Notes: generated by a model from the letters alone, not told the origin. A stretch of 9,258 nt of DNA from CAYJAD01 sp964371505 (GCA_964371505.1 CAYJNG010000097.1:1-9258); one strand, 5' to 3'. Positions 1 through 6,579 are shown, counted from the first letter of the stretch. Made by a program: numbers and translations.

Positions 1-20
1 CCCCCTACCCCCTTTAACCT
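1..20 (-). terminator. Possible 5' arm of a terminator after the receiver/TPR gene, cut by the window edge
   Basis: Immediately after the TAG stop of the minus-strand receiver/TPR gene, the minus strand reads a purine-rich AAAGGGGGTAGGGGG. This resembles the G-rich 5' arm of the strong hairpin at the other end of the window (from 9214), so it may be the first half of a rho-independent terminator. The complementary C-rich arm would lie outside the window, so this cannot be confirmed here. Confidence 0.3.
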
Positions 21-1628
21 CTACTTTCCTTTCATAAGCTTCCAAGTAACTTTCACCACAGCGGCCATTTCATTTAGCCGTGGAAAACTAGAAAATAAAT
101 CTGTGCCCATATCCTCTTCACCTAAAGGAGCAAGTACCCCCTCAGTACTCTTTGGATTCGTAGCACCAGCCTGCGCTTTTTCTTCATCTATAAGCGTGGG
201 CGCTCCGGGAATAACACCCGACATATCCCCAGTATTCCCTGTATAAGAAGCTGCATCATACACTTTTGCTTGCTCAGCTTCTAGCTTGGCCTCTTTTTCT
301 TTGCGCTGCAAAGTTAGCACAGGGCCTTGCATGGGCATATCCTGCGCTTGCTGCTTCAGCGCTGCATGCTCCTTACGCCTTTGCTGCATCTGCGTTTCAT
401 AGGTTTCGCTTTGCTGCTGCAAGGCTGCAGGTAAAGCCTGCACCAAGGGCAGTAGCTCTTCTGCCGTGAAGGCTTTTTGAATTTGCGTTAAAGTAAAGGG
501 AGGATTTTCTGTATATAAACAAGCGCGCGCTATGCGTTGCACAACGTCATGGGCATTACCAAGCTCAAGACCAAGAACCAAGGTTCCTGCTGCGTCACGA
601 TAATTTTTCGCCCGCACATGATTTTCTGCCATTCGTATAAAAGGATTTTCCGCATCGGGCATAACACGTAAAAGCTGCGTGTAAGCAAGGCGAGCGCGCG
701 CCCATTGCTGTGTGCGTACAAAGGTTAAACAAGCTTCGCTTAAATAGTAACTGTATTTGTCACTGTTCTGCTTTCCCTGCCATGCCGCCGCGAGGGCATA
801 CTCTGCTTCACCCTTCAAAGCTTTATAGTAAAGAGCACGCATTAAAACTTGAATGGCCGCATCCCACGATTTTTCTTTAAGATGACGCAAGCCTTCACGA
901 AAATTCATTTCTGCCTTGGCCCCTTCCCCTTGGTAGCCTTCCAATTGCTTAAGCAAAGCAAAAAATGCGTCAGCAGATTCCGGAGCCTGTGCACGGCTTT
1001 CAGGATCATAAACATCTTCCACCATATGCAAAGCACGGTGTAAGTCGTGGTGCGAATAAGGGCGCATGATAATATCATCAAAGCCCCCTATCATATGGCC
1101 CAAAAGCTGCGCTTCATGAGCACTGCCCGTGATGCACAACACAGGCAAGCGCGTTAATAAAGGATGCAAACGAATAAGCTCCATCCATTGCAAGGCTGAC
1201 ATATCCTCAAGGCGCGGATGACAAATAATAATATCCACATGCTGTGCATTATCTGCCGACTGGGCTTGCAGTGAAAGATAGCGAGCCGCCAACAAGCCGG
1301 AAGTGAGCACCTGAACATGCTTTACCCCAGCCTCACGTAAAGCATTTTTATCCATGCGGGCATTATCTTCTGTGTCCACAAGAAGTAATGAAGAAGTGAA
1401 AGGGTGCGGCTGAGTAAATTGAGGTTCGGGCCTAGAGCGAATAATTTTTTTTTCCTGCCGTTCAGCGGGCGCAGGTGTAGGCGGTGGCAATTCTTGTGAA
1501 GATCTGCTAGTTGAAAGCACCTTCGCATAATTGGTACCAGGATATTGCGCTTTAGGCGAAAACACGCCGCCCAAAGGTTTTGAGGAAGCTTCTCCTACAC
1601 GAGGAGGGGTGGGGGACATTTTTGGCAC
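21..1628 (-). CDS. Receiver-like (degenerate response regulator) / TPR-like repeat protein
   Basis: A 535-aa cytoplasmic-looking protein with no signal peptide or membrane segment. Residues 1-78 are a Pro/Ser-rich, probably disordered lead. Residues 79-205 have the receiver (CheY-like) pattern: LLLVD at 81-85, VDIIIC at 131-136, LPVLCITG at 161-168 and IIMRPYS at 186-192. Aligned to CheY, Asp12 is kept (D85), Asp13 is T86, the phosphoacceptor Asp57 is H137, Thr87 is kept (T167) and Lys109 is R189, so ordinary phosphorylation is unlikely. Residues about 236-400 are paired amphipathic helices of TPR type (for example around 244-272 and 291-322), then a Gln/Lys-rich likely coiled coil (about 405-458) and a low-complexity stretch. 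The end (FPRLNEMAAVVKVTWK, 515-530) looks like a conserved tail. The start is taken as GTG at 1628 because AGGA lies 10 nt upstream; an ATG three codons later has poorer spacing. It stands alone after a 190-bp gap. A scaffold or protein-interaction role is inferred; the function is unknown. Confidence 0.85.
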   Translation of the reverse strand: MPKMSPTPPRVGEASSKPLGGVFSPKAQYPGTNYAKVLSTSRSSQELPPPTPAPAERQEKKIIRSRPEPQFTQPHPFTSSLLLVDTEDNARMDKNALREAGVKHVQVLTSGLLAARYLSLQAQSADNAQHVDIIICHPRLEDMSALQWMELIRLHPLLTRLPVLCITGSAHEAQLLGHMIGGFDDIIMRPYSHHDLHRALHMVEDVYDPESRAQAPESADAFFALLKQLEGYQGEGAKAEMNFREGLRHLKEKSWDAAIQVLMRALYYKALKGEAEYALAAAWQGKQNSDKYSYYLSEACLTFVRTQQWARARLAYTQLLRVMPDAENPFIRMAENHVRAKNYRDAAGTLVLGLELGNAHDVVQRIARACLYTENPPFTLTQIQKAFTAEELLPLVQALPAALQQQSETYETQMQQRRKEHAALKQQAQDMPMQGPVLTLQRKEKEAKLEAEQAKVYDAASYTGNTGDMSGVIPGAPTLIDEEKAQAGATNPKSTEGVLAPLGEEDMGTDLFSSFPRLNEMAAVVKVTWKLMKGK

Positions 1629-1638
1629 AGCACATCCG

Positions 1639-1642
1639 TCCT
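1639..1642 (-). promoter_or_regulatory. Ribosome binding site deciding the GTG start of the receiver/TPR gene
   Basis: On the minus strand AGGA sits 10 nt before the GTG at 1628 and 19 nt before the alternative ATG at 1619. This favours the GTG start. An out-of-frame ATG also lies between AGGA and the GTG (minus strand GGATGTGC). Confidence 0.5.
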
Positions 1643-1690
1643 ATGTCAAGTTACACTCATTTTTAAGAGAAACATACTTAGATTTGCATG

Positions 1691-1719
1691 AAAATACGTA
1701 TTTTAACCACGCATCGTGG
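1691..1719. promoter_or_regulatory. Two adjacent DNA dyads in the gap upstream of the receiver/TPR gene
   Basis: AAAATACGTATTTT at 1691-1704 is a perfect 14-bp palindrome. Three bases later, CCACGcatCGTGG (1707-1719) is a second dyad with 5-bp arms and a 3-nt centre. Both lie 63-91 bp before the start of the minus-strand receiver/TPR gene, where an operator would be placed. The surrounding A/T-rich DNA (1721-1745) has several TATA-like -10 candidates on the minus strand but no convincing -35. The A/T-rich palindrome could be a transcription-factor site or simple A/T chance; the second could form a small hairpin in a leader RNA. Confidence 0.4.
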
Positions 1720-1818
1720 ATTTATATACATTACTTATACATATAGCGCAGTCTTACATGCCTAAAATAAGCATATAGGACAGCGTCACCACTAGGCAAG
1801 CAAAAAAACGCACCCACA

Positions 1819-2670
1819 TTACATAGGCTTAGAAGAAGGCGGCTCCATGGCACGCAAAAGGGCCTCCACATCTTTATCGCCTTCTTGCAAAGACGAAGCG
1901 TCAAGCAAGGTTTTTACTTGCGCCTTGGGTTGTGGAGTTATGGTAATATGCTGTACACGTGGCCTTTGCCGTGTGGGTAAGGTAACTTTAGTATTTTCTT
2001 CAGCTTCTTTCGTTTCATCCACGCTCTTTTTAGGAATTCGTATCTTCCCTTCAATGACTATGGACTTGGCGGAGCCTTCCTCTTGCGGGGGAGACCAAGG
2101 TTTTTTTTGCACCATTTTGCCTGTGTTTTTATCCAAGACAAGACGAGATTCTCTGCCCGTACTGTTTTGTTCTTCGGCTTGAAAAAGTTCTTTCATAAGC
2201 ATTTGCTGGCGCAGCATGGAATTTACGTCTTCTTCGGGCTTATCCGTCTGAAAGCTTGCCGCATCTTGCTTTTGCTCAGCATGTAAAGCATTTTCCAGAA
2301 CTTCGGGGTGCACATAAATGGGCAAAGCTAACTTGATGGCCAAGGTTATACCATCGGAAGGGCGGCAATCAATTCTGTGCACAGTATCGCCACTGCGAAT
2401 AACCACATCGGCATAAAAGGTTCCCTTGACAAAATTTATAATCTCAATGGATTCTATGCTACCCTGCAAATGTGAGAGCATGGACAGCAATAAATCATGG
2501 GTCAAGGGGCGCGGCACAGATTGCCCACTTAAAGCAAGGGATATGCTCATGGCTTCCATGGAGCCAATCCAAATGGGCAAAATGCGCATATTACCTTCTT
2601 CTTGCAATAACAAAATGGGAGTTTTGGCCGTGCTATCCACACTAAGGCCAAGAATACGCATATTTACCAT
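1819..2670 (-). CDS. DUF151 / bifunctional nuclease (BFN) family protein with long C-terminal tail
   Basis: A 283-aa protein whose first ~128 residues match the DUF151 (BFN) fold. It begins MRILGLSVDSTAKTPILLLQ, has the strand LPIWIGSMEAMSIS (31-44), then THDLLLSMLSHL (58-69), YADVVI (86-91) and the family signature RPSDGITLAIKLALPIYV (103-120). Members have been described as nucleases or stress-linked proteins in some bacteria and plants, but the role in bacteria is poorly settled. Typical bacterial members are about 130-200 aa, so the remaining ~155 residues are an extension. It is rich in Lys, Glu, Gln and Pro, with few hydrophobic stretches, and is probably disordered apart from a short helix near the end (DKDVEALLRAM). 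The start overlaps the miaB stop (ATGGTAA, 7 nt), with AGGTG just upstream, which indicates translational coupling. An in-frame ATG three codons later is a weaker choice because of its spacing. Confidence 0.88.
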   Translation of the reverse strand: MVNMRILGLSVDSTAKTPILLLQEEGNMRILPIWIGSMEAMSISLALSGQSVPRPLTHDLLLSMLSHLQGSIESIEIINFVKGTFYADVVIRSGDTVHRIDCRPSDGITLAIKLALPIYVHPEVLENALHAEQKQDAASFQTDKPEEDVNSMLRQQMLMKELFQAEEQNSTGRESRLVLDKNTGKMVQKKPWSPPQEEGSAKSIVIEGKIRIPKKSVDETKEAEENTKVTLPTRQRPRVQHITITPQPKAQVKTLLDASSLQEGDKDVEALLRAMEPPSSKPM

Positions 2671-4013
2671 ACATCACCTACCTGTTCACCCACAAGGGTG
2701 TGCCTTTTGGCTGTTACAATGCTTACAGGCAGCAAAAGCCCTGCTTTACCAAGACCTTGCGGCAAAGAAACGTTTACCGTGACACCATGAGGATCTCTTC
2801 CTTGCCAAAAGACATGTCCCTCGGCACCTTCTGATTTTTTACTCACATCTTCCAGTAAAACGATTGTTTTTTCTCCTTCACGCTGTTTAAGCCAAAGGGC
2901 CGTAAGTTCATCTTGCTTTTCTTGTAGGCGGTGCAAACGCTCCAGCATTTCTTCTTGCGCCACTTTTATGGGCATTTCAGAAGCTTTGGTGCCGGGACGG
3001 TCGGAGTAACAAAAGGAAAAAGAGGCGCGAAAATTCACCTTTTCGAGCATGTCTAGCGTTTGCAAAAAATCTTCTTCGCTTTCACCGGGAAAGCCCACAA
3101 TAATATCTGATGAGAAACTTATTTCAGGCCGAACCTTGCGCAGCTCTTCCACAAGGTACAAAAAATGCGCACTGGTATATTTACGCCCCATGGCCGACAA
3201 TACGGCATCCGACCCAGCTTGCAAAGGTAAGTGCACGTGAGGGCACAAATTTTCAAGCTCGCCAAAAGCACGTATTACTTGCGGCGAAAAATCCTTGGGG
3301 TGCGGTGTCATAAAACGTAAACGCTCAAGCCCCGGTAAGGCAGCAAGCTTATACAAAAGCTCGGCAAAGCTGGTACCATCGCCTGCGCTATCTTGCCCAA
3401 AGGAGTTTACGTTTTGGCCAAGCAGGCAAATTTCGCGTGTGCCGTGGGCTAAAAGGCTTTGACATTCTTCTACCACTGCCTGCGTAGCACGCGACTTTTG
3501 CGGCCCGCGCGTATAAGGCACAATGCAATAAGCACAATAATTATCACAGCCTTGCATAATATTTACATAGGCCAATGGCGATGCGTTTTCCCCTAAAGCT
3601 GCGTCACGCTCGGGATAGTTTTCAGAAAAATCCACCAAGGAAATGCGCACCTTAGGCTCAGCAAAAAGCTTGGTGATACTGGATGGAATATCCTTTATGC
3701 CATCACCGCCAGTTACAAGGCGCACTTGTGGAAACTTTTCAAAAAAACCTGCACCAATTTGCTGCGCCACACAGCCTGCCACCACGGCAAAAGCCCCTTT
3801 GGTATGGCGTGTTTCGTGTTTAATTTTACGTAAGGTATTATACACCTTTTGCTCTGGCTTTTCCCGCACAGAACACGTATTTACAATTACCACAGTGGCA
3901 TCTTGAAGGTCTGTTTTTACAAAACCTCGCTCAGTAAGGGCACGCTCAAGCCAGGCCGAATCGTTAAAATTCATCTGGCAACCAAAGGTCATAATATGAA
4001 AAGTCTGTTGCAT
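2664..4013 (-). CDS. miaB: tRNA-2-methylthio-N6-dimethylallyladenosine synthase (MiaB)
   Basis: A 449-aa radical-SAM methylthiotransferase that adds a methylthio group to C2 of i6A at position 37 of tRNAs reading UNN codons, using two [4Fe-4S] clusters and SAM. All parts are visible. The N-terminal UPF0004 domain has its three cluster Cys, C12 (FGCQMN), C47 (NTCSVR) and C81 (AGCVAQ). The radical-SAM motif C-x3-C-x2-C is C156/C160/C163 (QGCDNYCAYCIVPYTRG). The C-terminal ~65 residues fit the RNA-binding TRAM domain. NTCSVREKPEQKVY and the tail length point to MiaB rather than RimO or MtaB. The ATG at 4013 directly follows the TAA of the upstream 123-aa gene, and AGGA lies about 12 nt before it inside that gene. 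The 3' end overlaps the DUF151 gene. The length is normal for the family and no defects are seen. Confidence 0.97.
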   Translation of the reverse strand: MQQTFHIMTFGCQMNFNDSAWLERALTERGFVKTDLQDATVVIVNTCSVREKPEQKVYNTLRKIKHETRHTKGAFAVVAGCVAQQIGAGFFEKFPQVRLVTGGDGIKDIPSSITKLFAEPKVRISLVDFSENYPERDAALGENASPLAYVNIMQGCDNYCAYCIVPYTRGPQKSRATQAVVEECQSLLAHGTREICLLGQNVNSFGQDSAGDGTSFAELLYKLAALPGLERLRFMTPHPKDFSPQVIRAFGELENLCPHVHLPLQAGSDAVLSAMGRKYTSAHFLYLVEELRKVRPEISFSSDIIVGFPGESEEDFLQTLDMLEKVNFRASFSFCYSDRPGTKASEMPIKVAQEEMLERLHRLQEKQDELTALWLKQREGEKTIVLLEDVSKKSEGAEGHVFWQGRDPHGVTVNVSLPQGLGKAGLLLPVSIVTAKRHTLVGEQVGDVW

Positions 4014-4385
4014 TTATTGCTCTGTTCCTGTGTCATCATCCATAAAAAGGATTGCTTCGTCCGCTTCAACGCTTTCAAGTTTTTCTGCCAGCCATTCAAA
4101 TATGGAATAGGCCGCACGAGGGTTCAGTAATAATTTTGTGTGCACGGTACGCTTTACACAGCGCACATCACTCTCTGTACCAAGCTCAGGGCCAAGGGTT
4201 CCGTCTGGCCCCACGGCGCGCTCTGAAAAAGAGGGCATAGCATCACTTTCTGAATAAAAATTTAATTCAATTTCCCCATGCGGGTTCACCCCGCCCCAAA
4301 CACCATGCGCCACCTCTAATTGCGTATTGGGCTTTTCGCAATATTCATAACGTATGCGTGCGGGGAAAAGTTTATCATGGCTCAT
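4014..4385 (-). CDS. Conserved-looking hypothetical protein, 123 aa, upstream of miaB
   Basis: A small soluble acidic protein not recognised with certainty. It starts with a charged strand region (FPARIRYEYCE), then VAHGVWGGVNPHGEIELNFYSE (25-46), a loop rich in Gly, Pro and Glu (50-75), then the strand RTVHTKLLLNPRAAYSIFEWLAEKLES (79-105) and an acidic tail (MDDDTGTEQ). The pattern of a strand-turn-strand core followed by 'T-x-L-x-NPRAAY-x-L' and a helix loosely recalls the small DUF3467 family, but I cannot confirm this. It has a good ribosome site (AAGGA, 8 nt before the ATG). It lies 18 nt after the 85-aa gene and directly abuts miaB, so it is part of the same operon and its translation probably feeds into miaB. 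There are two Cys (16 and 76) and no metal motif. Real gene: likely. Function: unknown. Confidence 0.8.
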   Translation of the reverse strand: MSHDKLFPARIRYEYCEKPNTQLEVAHGVWGGVNPHGEIELNFYSESDAMPSFSERAVGPDGTLGPELGTESDVRCVKRTVHTKLLLNPRAAYSIFEWLAEKLESVEADEAILFMDDDTGTEQ

Positions 4386-4403
4386 GTTTGTTCCTTCTTT
4401 CTG

Positions 4404-4661
4404 TTAGCCTTGCGTGGTCACTATGCGCCCTGTAAATTGTTCAGGTAAAGGAGCATCTACAGAAAAGGGCGTATTTTGCTTTACCATGCTATTTTCCAGC
4501 ATGGCTTCGCGCGCTTTTGTTTCTTGCGAAGCCTGCACAGAATCAGCCGATAGCAACTTTGCATCCTCTAAATGAGAAGTATACGGGGGCTTTATATAAA
4601 TCATTTGCACCCGTGGGTTAATTCTGGCTTCTATGGAGTAAACATCTTCACGTGTTCGCAT
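4404..4661 (-). CDS. Small hypothetical protein, 85 aa, first gene of the miaB operon
   Basis: An unrecognised 85-aa protein. It has a strand-like start (RVQMIYIKPPYTS, 17-29), a central Ala/Ser/Glu/Lys helix-forming stretch (about 31-58) and a Pro-containing tail ending VTTQG. It has no Cys, no membrane segment and no signal peptide. The start is well supported: the minus strand has a strong GGGGAGGG Shine-Dalgarno (4668-4675) 6 nt before the ATG. An 18-nt gap to the 123-aa gene and the shared direction place it at the head of the operon that runs through miaB and the DUF151 gene. A regulatory or structural role cannot be deduced. Confidence 0.72.
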   Translation of the reverse strand: MRTREDVYSIEARINPRVQMIYIKPPYTSHLEDAKLLSADSVQASQETKAREAMLENSMVKQNTPFSVDAPLPEQFTGRIVTTQG

Positions 4662-4879
4662 ACACTACCCTCCCCATGGGAAATACGAGAGAGTACACTT
4701 TTAATCAAGTGTTATTCTTGCCTTAGCGCATTTTATGCTTATATTTTTCCATCTTTTCTTGACGCGCGTCTATATATGCGCCAAAAAGAAGCAGGCAAAG
4801 TGCAGGGAGCTACCCCTTTTTGCCCAACTTGTTGGCAAGTTTTACCCTCTTAACACCAAAAACGGTCTGCTGCTTACTA

Positions 4880-4885
4880 TATAAT
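4880..4885 (+). promoter_or_regulatory. -10 box (TATAAT) of the rightward operon
   Basis: A perfect TATAAT lies 48 bp before the ATG at 4934, which would give a transcript start near 4892 and a leader of about 40 nt. No good -35 is found at 16-18 bp spacing (4857-4862 is CCAAAA), nor is there a TGn extension. The promoter may therefore need an activator, perhaps acting at the dyad at 4824-4841, which lies about 40 bp upstream of the -10. Confidence 0.5.
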
Positions 4886-4923
4886 CTTCTTTATGGCAGT
4901 AGACAACATTTTGAACACATTTT

Positions 4924-4927
4924 AGGA
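4924..4927 (+). promoter_or_regulatory. Ribosome binding site fixing the start of the 184-aa Cys-cluster gene
   Basis: AGGA lies 6 nt before the ATG at 4934. The reading frame stays open back to an ATG at 4820, but that start has no ribosome site and lies upstream of the -10 box at 4880, so the 4934 start is preferred. Confidence 0.65.
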
Positions 4928-4933
4928 AAAAAT

Positions 4934-5488
4934 ATGAATAGCTATACCCTTGAAAAAATCACCGCTAATCCCTACTTCGATTTAGAGCTCATCATGCGCA
5001 ATAGCCAAGAAACACGTATTGGCGGGCAAATGTTTGAGCGCTTTATGAACCTTTGGGAAGCATGGAAAGAAGAATTACAAGTTTACACCGTAGATACCGG
5101 CAAAGTAAAATATCTTGTGGTTTGGCTTCCTGAGTCGGTGGAAGAAAGCATTGATGCGGCTTGGGCAGATTCTGCTTCGCAAGCCTACTCTGACAACGCT
5201 TTAGCCCAAACCCTATGCATGGCTGCTGTGCACGATTTATTGCCCGATGTGGAAAGCGCCGGCTGTGCACCTGCACCGCGCCCAACAGACACCTTGCACG
5301 CCGCCTTAGAAGAGCTTGGCATGCCTTATAAAGATGAAGGCCCAAGTCTTTCTCGTCGCTTTGCTGTGGTAACACACTTCCCCTTCAAGGGCGCCTGCGA
5401 AATTTGTTACTTACAAAAAAACTGTCCTAAAGGACAGGGCCAATCGGGCGCATCTTCCCTTTTACTTCCCGGATACGAGCGTGACTAA
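4934..5488 (+). CDS. Hypothetical Cys-cluster protein coupled to moaA
   Basis: A 184-aa soluble protein I cannot assign to a family. It begins MNSYTLEKITANPYFDLELI, has a helical Trp-rich part (MFERFMNLWEAWKEEL, 33-48), a central strand VKYLVVWLPESVEES (58-72), and helical segments around 88-105 and 119-130. Near the C-terminus three Cys form C155-x2-C158-x5-C164 (ACEICYLQKNCPKG), which could bind a metal ion or Fe-S cluster with a further ligand such as H148 or C111. Its end overlaps the moaA start by 8 nt (GTGACTAA), a sign of translational coupling and a link in function or dosage. A role in molybdenum-cofactor synthesis is only inferred from that. The start chosen is the ATG with AGGA 6 nt upstream. 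Confidence 0.85.
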   Translation: MNSYTLEKITANPYFDLELIMRNSQETRIGGQMFERFMNLWEAWKEELQVYTVDTGKVKYLVVWLPESVEESIDAAWADSASQAYSDNALAQTLCMAAVHDLLPDVESAGCAPAPRPTDTLHAALEELGMPYKDEGPSLSRRFAVVTHFPFKGACEICYLQKNCPKGQGQSGASSLLLPGYERD

Positions 5489-6578
5489 AGCCTTACTTTC
5501 TGATGAACATGGACGCGTGGCGCGCTACTTGCGCCTTTCGGTAACGGATCACTGTAATTTTACGTGTTCCTATTGTCGCAGCGGGGTGGAAGATAATTTC
5601 ATCCCTCATGCGTCCATATTGCGCTATGAAGAGATGCTGACCATTGTGGCGGCATCCTTGCGCATGGGTATTCAAAAAATCCGCCTCACGGGCGGTGAGC
5701 CCTTCATCCGTAGGGGCTTTATGGATTTTCTTACCACCTTGCATGAAAAGCACCCCCAGCTAGATTTACGCATAACCACCAATGCTACTTTAGTGCGCCC
5801 CCATGTGGCCACATTACGTAAGCTTGGTATACGCGCCATCAATATTTCGCTAGATTCTTTTAACCGCGAAACTTTTGCCAGAATTACCGGCAGGGATATG
5901 CTGGATGAGGTACTGCTCACCATCAAAGCCCTGTTGGATGAGGGCATACGGGTAAAAATTAATGCTGTGGCCATGCGCGGTACCACCGATGTGGAAATGG
6001 AGCACTTTGTGCGCTTTGCCATGGAACACCGTGTGGATGTGCGTTTTATTGAGTTTATGCCCATGGGAGAAAATACCCTATGGAGCGATGCACTGTATTT
6101 GCCGGCAGAAGAAATTTTAGCCAAAGCAGAGACCTTCGCCTCCCTAAGCCCCTTGGATTTTTCTAAGCAAAAAGCCAAAAGCCGCGCCGATAATTCCCCC
6201 ATCCCTAAGGAACATGCCGAACACAAACATCAAGGGCCGGCGCGTTTATACACCTTGGAAGGCGGCCTAGGACGCCTTGGCGTTATTTCTGCCATGAGCA
6301 ACCATTTTTGCCATTCGTGCAATCGCTTGCGAGTAACCTCCGACGGACAATTGCGCACCTGCCTTTTTGCCGATACAGAGCATAGCTTGCGAGATATTTT
6401 GCGCGACCCTGCTTTGTGTCAATATACCCATGAGCAGGAAAGGCAAACATGTCTTGAAGAAAAAATTTGTGATGTGTTAAAAGAAGCCATTGTGAATAAG
6501 CCCCTTGGGGAAGCTTTGCTCAAAGCGCGCAATGCCCGCGCCGTGGCAAAAAAGAAAATGGTCTCCATAGGAGGGTAA
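5481..6578 (+). CDS. moaA: GTP 3',8-cyclase MoaA (molybdenum cofactor biosynthesis)
   Basis: A 365-aa radical-SAM enzyme that converts GTP to 3',8-cyclo-7,8-dihydro-GTP, the first step of molybdopterin synthesis, in the cytoplasm. Seen: the SAM cluster motif C25-x3-C29-x2-C32 (DHCNFTCSYCR), GGEP at 71-74, TTNATL at 99-104, NISLDS (121-126), and the second cluster C277-x2-C280-x13-C294 in FCHSCNRLRVTSDGQLRTCLF. The protein ends with SIGG, the C-terminal double Gly known to matter for catalysis in MoaA. It is about 35 residues longer than E. coli MoaA. Part of this is a Lys/His-rich insert (about 228-251) just before the conserved GPARLY. The C-terminal part also has extra Cys (C313, C324, C330). 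The start is a GTG overlapping the upstream stop codon; there is no in-frame ATG before residue 52. ruvA follows after one base. Confidence 0.96.
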   Translation: MTKALLSDEHGRVARYLRLSVTDHCNFTCSYCRSGVEDNFIPHASILRYEEMLTIVAASLRMGIQKIRLTGGEPFIRRGFMDFLTTLHEKHPQLDLRITTNATLVRPHVATLRKLGIRAINISLDSFNRETFARITGRDMLDEVLLTIKALLDEGIRVKINAVAMRGTTDVEMEHFVRFAMEHRVDVRFIEFMPMGENTLWSDALYLPAEEILAKAETFASLSPLDFSKQKAKSRADNSPIPKEHAEHKHQGPARLYTLEGGLGRLGVISAMSNHFCHSCNRLRVTSDGQLRTCLFADTEHSLRDILRDPALCQYTHEQERQTCLEEKICDVLKEAIVNKPLGEALLKARNARAVAKKKMVSIGG

Positions 6579-6579
6579 T

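Larger units (their letters stand above)
1629..1818. other. Intergenic gap between the miaB operon and the receiver/TPR gene
   Basis: This 190-bp A/T-rich gap separates two genes on the same (minus) strand. Just after the DUF151 gene stop the minus strand carries a 7-T run (1802-1808), preceded only by a weak potential stem, so transcription may end here but no strong terminator is visible. The rest holds the dyads at 1691-1719 and the ribosome binding site at 1639-1642. No small ORF with a credible ribosome site is seen. Confidence 0.6.
4662..4933. promoter_or_regulatory. Divergent promoter region between the miaB and moaA-ruvAB operons
   Basis: This 272-bp gap separates outward-facing operons and holds several dyads. 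ACACTT-ttaatc-AAGTGT (4695-4712) has 6-bp arms. GACGCGCGTC (4761-4770) is a perfect 10-bp palindrome next to TATATAT. The run 4824-4841 contains CCAAC-tt-GTTGG overlapping AACTTG-ttgg-CAAGTT. GGCAAA (4794-4799) can also pair with TTTGCC (4819-4824). For the leftward operon only weak promoter matches are seen (a TAAAAT at 4729-4734, and TTGATT-17-TATTTC ending very near the ribosome site). For the rightward operon there is a clear -10 at 4880-4885. No molybdenum-cofactor riboswitch or tRNA is visible. Confidence 0.5.

Noticed and set aside
1644..1649. TTGACA on the minus strand just before the receiver/TPR start
   Set aside because: It lies only 15 bp before the start codon and has no -10 at the proper distance; such a promoter would start inside the gene.
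4759..4777. TTGACG followed by TATATAT as a plus-strand promoter
   Set aside because: The spacing is only 6 bp, and no -10 is present 16-18 bp downstream.
4572..4853. Plus-strand open frame of 93 codons over the divergent region, ending with a FCPTCW motif
   Set aside because: It starts antisense to the 85-aa gene, has no ribosome site, crosses the dyads, and the Cys pair looks like chance.
4820..4933. N-terminal extension of the Cys-cluster protein from an ATG at 4820
   Set aside because: It has no ribosome site and runs across the TATAAT at 4880-4885; the ATG at 4934 has AGGA at good spacing.
4886..4933. Molybdenum-cofactor riboswitch in the leader of the moaA operon
   Set aside because: The leader from the likely start is only about 40 nt, with no complex fold visible.
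5672..6226. Long open frame on the minus strand (184 codons) opposite moaA
   Set aside because: It lies fully inside a certain moaA gene, is Ser/Arg/Met-rich in the way of an antisense shadow, and has no recognised motif.
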